NCBI GenBank assembly: GCA_030432565.1
Contig: JAUIGV010000001.1
Location: 280,939-344,938 of the forward strand
DNA: 64,000 bases
Reading direction: 5' to 3'
Source of the DNA: Verrucomicrobiia bacterium
Lineage (GTDB): Bacteria; Verrucomicrobiota; Verrucomicrobiia; Verrucomicrobiales; Akkermansiaceae
Part shown: one piece after another, positions 61,890 to 64,000 of the stretch
How positions within the stretch are numbered: position 1 is the stretch's first letter
How the letters are laid out: every line of letters starts with the position of its first letter
Notes under the pieces: generated by a model
Told to the model about the DNA's origin: nothing
Database searches by the model: none
What the model saw: only the letters and a program-made list of their open reading frames with translations
Made by a program: the position numbers and the translations under genes

Positions 61890-62282
61890 ATGACCAACGT
61901 CGTTTTGTTCAACCGGGCTTTGGCCGACCCTACACGGTGGCGAATTGTGTCTCTCGTCACCGATAAGGCTCTTTGCGCTTGCGAGCTATCAGACATCCTC
62001 GAGATGCCGCAATCCACCATTTCCAGCCATGTTCAAATCATTCGAAAAGCAGGTCTGCTGGAGAGCGAAAAATGCGAAAAATGGACCTATTTCCGAATTG
62101 AAAGACGGTATCTCAAGTTGATCCGTTCAATGGAGTTATTTTTCGCCGGAACGGAAGACCCGGCCTGGAAGGATGATGCCAAGAGAGCGGAGCGCCGTCT
62201 CGCGGAACGGGAGGGAAGTTGCTGCCCGGGACCTAGAAAACTCACTTCCCGTAAGAAATCCAAACCTAGGATAACCTCATGA
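61890..62282 (+). CDS. arsR: ArsR family arsenic-responsive repressor
   Basis: A 130-residue winged-helix repressor from ATG 61890 (an earlier in-frame start at 61782 has a hydrophobic, unlikely leader). Sequence: FNRALADPTRWRIVSLVTDK (N-terminal helix), ALCACELSDILEMPQSTISS (recognition helix region with the C-x-C arsenic-type Cys pair) and HVQIIRKAGLLESEKCEKWT (wing). A further CC occurs near the C terminus (EGSCCPG), a possible extra metalloid site. Its stop overlaps the DUF6428 start by four bases. It should repress the arsR-DUF6428-acr3 operon until arsenite binds. Confidence 0.94.
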   Translation: MTNVVLFNRALADPTRWRIVSLVTDKALCACELSDILEMPQSTISSHVQIIRKAGLLESEKCEKWTYFRIERRYLKLIRSMELFFAGTEDPAWKDDAKRAERRLAEREGSCCPGPRKLTSRKKSKPRITS

Positions 62283-62755
62283 AATTATCTGAGCTTAAGA
62301 TGCTTCTTGCTGAGAATTCCGAGAAAAATTTCCGAATCGCACTTCCGGATGGAGCCACCGTGCCAGTGTCCTTTCACGTGACAGAGGTCGGACGTATTCA
62401 AAAGACCTTTCTCGACTGTGGCGGAAAGCTGCGCGAACGGGTTACCTGCCAGCTTCAAGTGTGGGTGGGGGAAGATTATGATCACCGGATCGAGACAGGA
62501 AAAATGGCCTCGATTCTTGAGATCGCCAAACCGTATCTCCCGGACGAATCCATTCCCGTTGAAATCGAATATGAAAGGAATGTGATTTCCCAATATACGA
62601 TCCAGGGGACAGAAATTTCAAATGACTCTGTGGTCCTGCAACTGGCCCATAAACACACTGAGTGCCTTGCTCCTGAATTGTGCGGATTGCCCGCAATTCC
62701 TGCCAAAGCGCAAAAGTCTGAAGATTGCTGTTCTCACGAAAAAGGATGTTGTTAA
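62279..62755 (+). CDS. DUF6428 family protein of the arsenic operon
   Basis: A 158-residue protein starting [18 protein letters not shown] followed by [20 protein letters not shown]; this is a DUF6428-like family often found between arsR and arsenite efflux genes. It has several Cys and His residues, with a Cys-rich tail ([12 protein letters not shown]) likely to bind metalloid. It overlaps arsR by four bases and is four bases before acr3. The exact role (chaperone or sensor) is unknown. Confidence 0.85.
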   Translation: MKLSELKMLLAENSEKNFRIALPDGATVPVSFHVTEVGRIQKTFLDCGGKLRERVTCQLQVWVGEDYDHRIETGKMASILEIAKPYLPDESIPVEIEYERNVISQYTIQGTEISNDSVVLQLAHKHTECLAPELCGLPAIPAKAQKSEDCCSHEKGCC

Positions 62756-62759
62756 TACC

Positions 62760-63818
62760 ATGAATACGATCTCTAAAAATATGTCATTCCTGGATCGGTA
62801 TCTTACCGTCTGGATTTTTGTAGCGATGCTTTTGGGTGTTGCACTTGGGAGCCTGGTCATTCCCGATCCTTCGTCCTTCTTTGCACCGTTAACTGTCGGG
62901 ACGACTAATCTTCCCATTGCGTTTGGCCTCATTCTGATGATGTATCCTCCACTGGCCAAGGTGAGGTATGGCGAACTCCCCAAGGTGTTTTCCAACACGC
63001 GGATTTTGAGTCTGTCTCTCTTTCAAAACTGGGTGATCGGACCCATTCTGATGTGGGTGTTGGCGGTCCTTCTTCTGCGCGACCAACCGGAATACATGGT
63101 GGGATTGATTCTGGTGGGACTCGCAAGATGCATTGCGATGGTTCTGGTGTGGAATGACCTTGCCAAAGGAAGTAGCGAGTATGCGGCGGGACTCGTTGCG
63201 TTGAATAGCATCGCTCAGATCCTTCTCTACAGTGCGTACGCCTGGCTCTTCGTTACGGTGCTTCCAGAGTATGTCGGCCTGGAAGGGGTCGTGGTTGATG
63301 TGGCGATGGCCGATATTTTTCAAAGCGTCCTGACCTACCTCGGAATTCCGTTTGCCGCGGGAATTTTAAGCCGCTTGATCCTGGTTCGCGTGAAAAGCCT
63401 CGAGTGGTATGAGCAGGTTTTCATCCCAAGGATTTCGCCTCTTACCCTGGCGGCACTCTTATTTACGATCGTAGTCATGTTCACCTACAAGGGGGACGCT
63501 ATTGTGAGTTTGCCGCTTGATGTTCTTCGAATTGCTCTGCCGCTCCTGATTTACTTTGCGGCGATGTTCCTGGTAAGTTTTCTGATGGCGGCAAAATTGG
63601 GGGCCGACTACCCTCGGTCGGCCAGCATCGCTTTCACTTCATCAGGAAACAATTTTGAGTTGGCCATCGCTGTTGCCATCGCTGTCTTTGGAATCGATTC
63701 CGGTGTCGCGTTCGCGGCAGTCGTTGGACCGTTGGTCGAAGTCCCGGCGCTGATCGGGCTCGTGCATGTCTCATTCTGGCTCAAAGGTCGAATCTTTCGA
63801 AGCGATCCAAGTTCTTAA
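62760..63818 (+). CDS. acr3: ACR3 arsenite efflux transporter
   Basis: A 352-residue ten-helix membrane transporter. ATG 62760 gives the usual N terminus ([20 protein letters not shown]). ACR3 signatures: [16 protein letters not shown], the essential Cys in [39 protein letters not shown], and [20 protein letters not shown] with the conserved Glu. It exports arsenite out of the cell. It is the third gene of the ars operon, only four bases past the DUF6428 stop. An IS30-type element begins about 100 bp downstream. Confidence 0.95.
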   Translation: MNTISKNMSFLDRYLTVWIFVAMLLGVALGSLVIPDPSSFFAPLTVGTTNLPIAFGLILMMYPPLAKVRYGELPKVFSNTRILSLSLFQNWVIGPILMWVLAVLLLRDQPEYMVGLILVGLARCIAMVLVWNDLAKGSSEYAAGLVALNSIAQILLYSAYAWLFVTVLPEYVGLEGVVVDVAMADIFQSVLTYLGIPFAAGILSRLILVRVKSLEWYEQVFIPRISPLTLAALLFTIVVMFTYKGDAIVSLPLDVLRIALPLLIYFAAMFLVSFLMAAKLGADYPRSASIAFTSSGNNFELAIAVAIAVFGIDSGVAFAAVVGPLVEVPALIGLVHVSFWLKGRIFRSDPSS

Positions 63819-63926
63819 CTTCTCATTAAGATTAAATAGGCGGATTCAAGTGGCTAGCGCAACGGAGGGTGGGCAATGGCCAGGAGCTGTAAGAGGCTTC
63901 CGGCTTAACGACCAAGTTAATCCAAA

Positions 63927-64000
63927 ATGCCCACTTACAACCGCCTGACACGAGAGCAACGTTACAGTATCGAAACCATGAATGACAGCGGATATGGTCC
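63927..64000 (+). CDS. IS30-family transposase, N-terminal fragment at window edge
   Basis: The frame MPTYNRLTREQRYSIETMND then SGYG matches the N terminus of IS30-family transposases (M-x-x-Y-x-x-L-T-x-E-Q-R-Y-x-I). It runs out of the window after 24 codons. The left inverted repeat should lie in 63819-63926 but was not identified. It marks the flank of the ars cluster. Confidence 0.8.
   Translation, partial: MPTYNRLTREQRYSIETMNDSGYG

Overview
The window reads as a chromosomal stretch of a Verrucomicrobiota (or closely related PVC) bacterium. The evidence is indirect but consistent: a formylglycine sulfatase, a PEP-CTERM protein, very large secreted proteins with lamin-tail/CotH/thrombospondin-3 modules, a cytochrome c/sorbosone-dehydrogenase-like enzyme beside a GH74-like propeller, a DUF1501/cytochrome-c pair, and a MoxR-DUF58-VWA operon. 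Most genes lie on the minus strand in short operons with overlapping start and stop codons.

Layout. 1-2.5 kb: sulfatase (cut by the window edge), TspO, and a thioredoxin/CxxCH/PDZ protein whose single reading frame is interrupted by two in-frame UGA codons exactly where a CxxC redox motif is expected; this is best read as a U-x-x-U selenoprotein. 2.6-7.5 kb: a probable five-gene operon (FadL-type porin, efflux adaptor, flavin reductase, alpha/beta hydrolase, PEP-hydrolase-family TIM barrel) ending in a strong terminator. 7.5-12 kb: a 1255-residue envelope protein and a TPR protein linked by a small overlapping ORF. 12-14.4 kb: a duplicated Cys-motif metal-binding protein, two convergent DoxX proteins and a second flavin reductase. 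14.5-27.3 kb: four secreted modular proteins, three of which share shuffled modules. 27.5-36.5 kb: esterase-like hydrolase, MoxR/DUF58/VWA operon, solute:sodium symporter with DUF3311 partner, spermidine-synthase-like protein and an entericidin-like lipoprotein. 36.7-41 kb: an unknown membrane-anchored protein, a long U32 peptidase and a ParE-type toxin-antitoxin pair. 41-50.8 kb: a 1508-residue repeat protein, a small unknown protein, a GH74-like propeller and a cytochrome c-propeller enzyme. 50.9-53.8 kb: trkH, ftsY and a small secreted protein.

From 53.97 kb to the end the character changes: tRNA-Arg(CCU), a 75-bp direct repeat, a decayed fragment of the RNA-repair regulator rtcR, a DUF1501/cytochrome pair, a decayed transposase, an NHL-type propeller protein, an arsenic cluster (ArsR, DUF6428, ACR3) and the start of an IS30-family element. 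This looks like a mosaic island beside a tRNA gene.

How the genes work together: the secreted enzymes and adhesin-like proteins fit a polysaccharide-degrading lifestyle; the FadL operon suggests uptake and turnover of a small hydrophobic or oxidised organic compound (inference); the arsenic cluster confers arsenite efflux. The most unusual observation is the double-UGA thioredoxin-like gene at 1264-2514.
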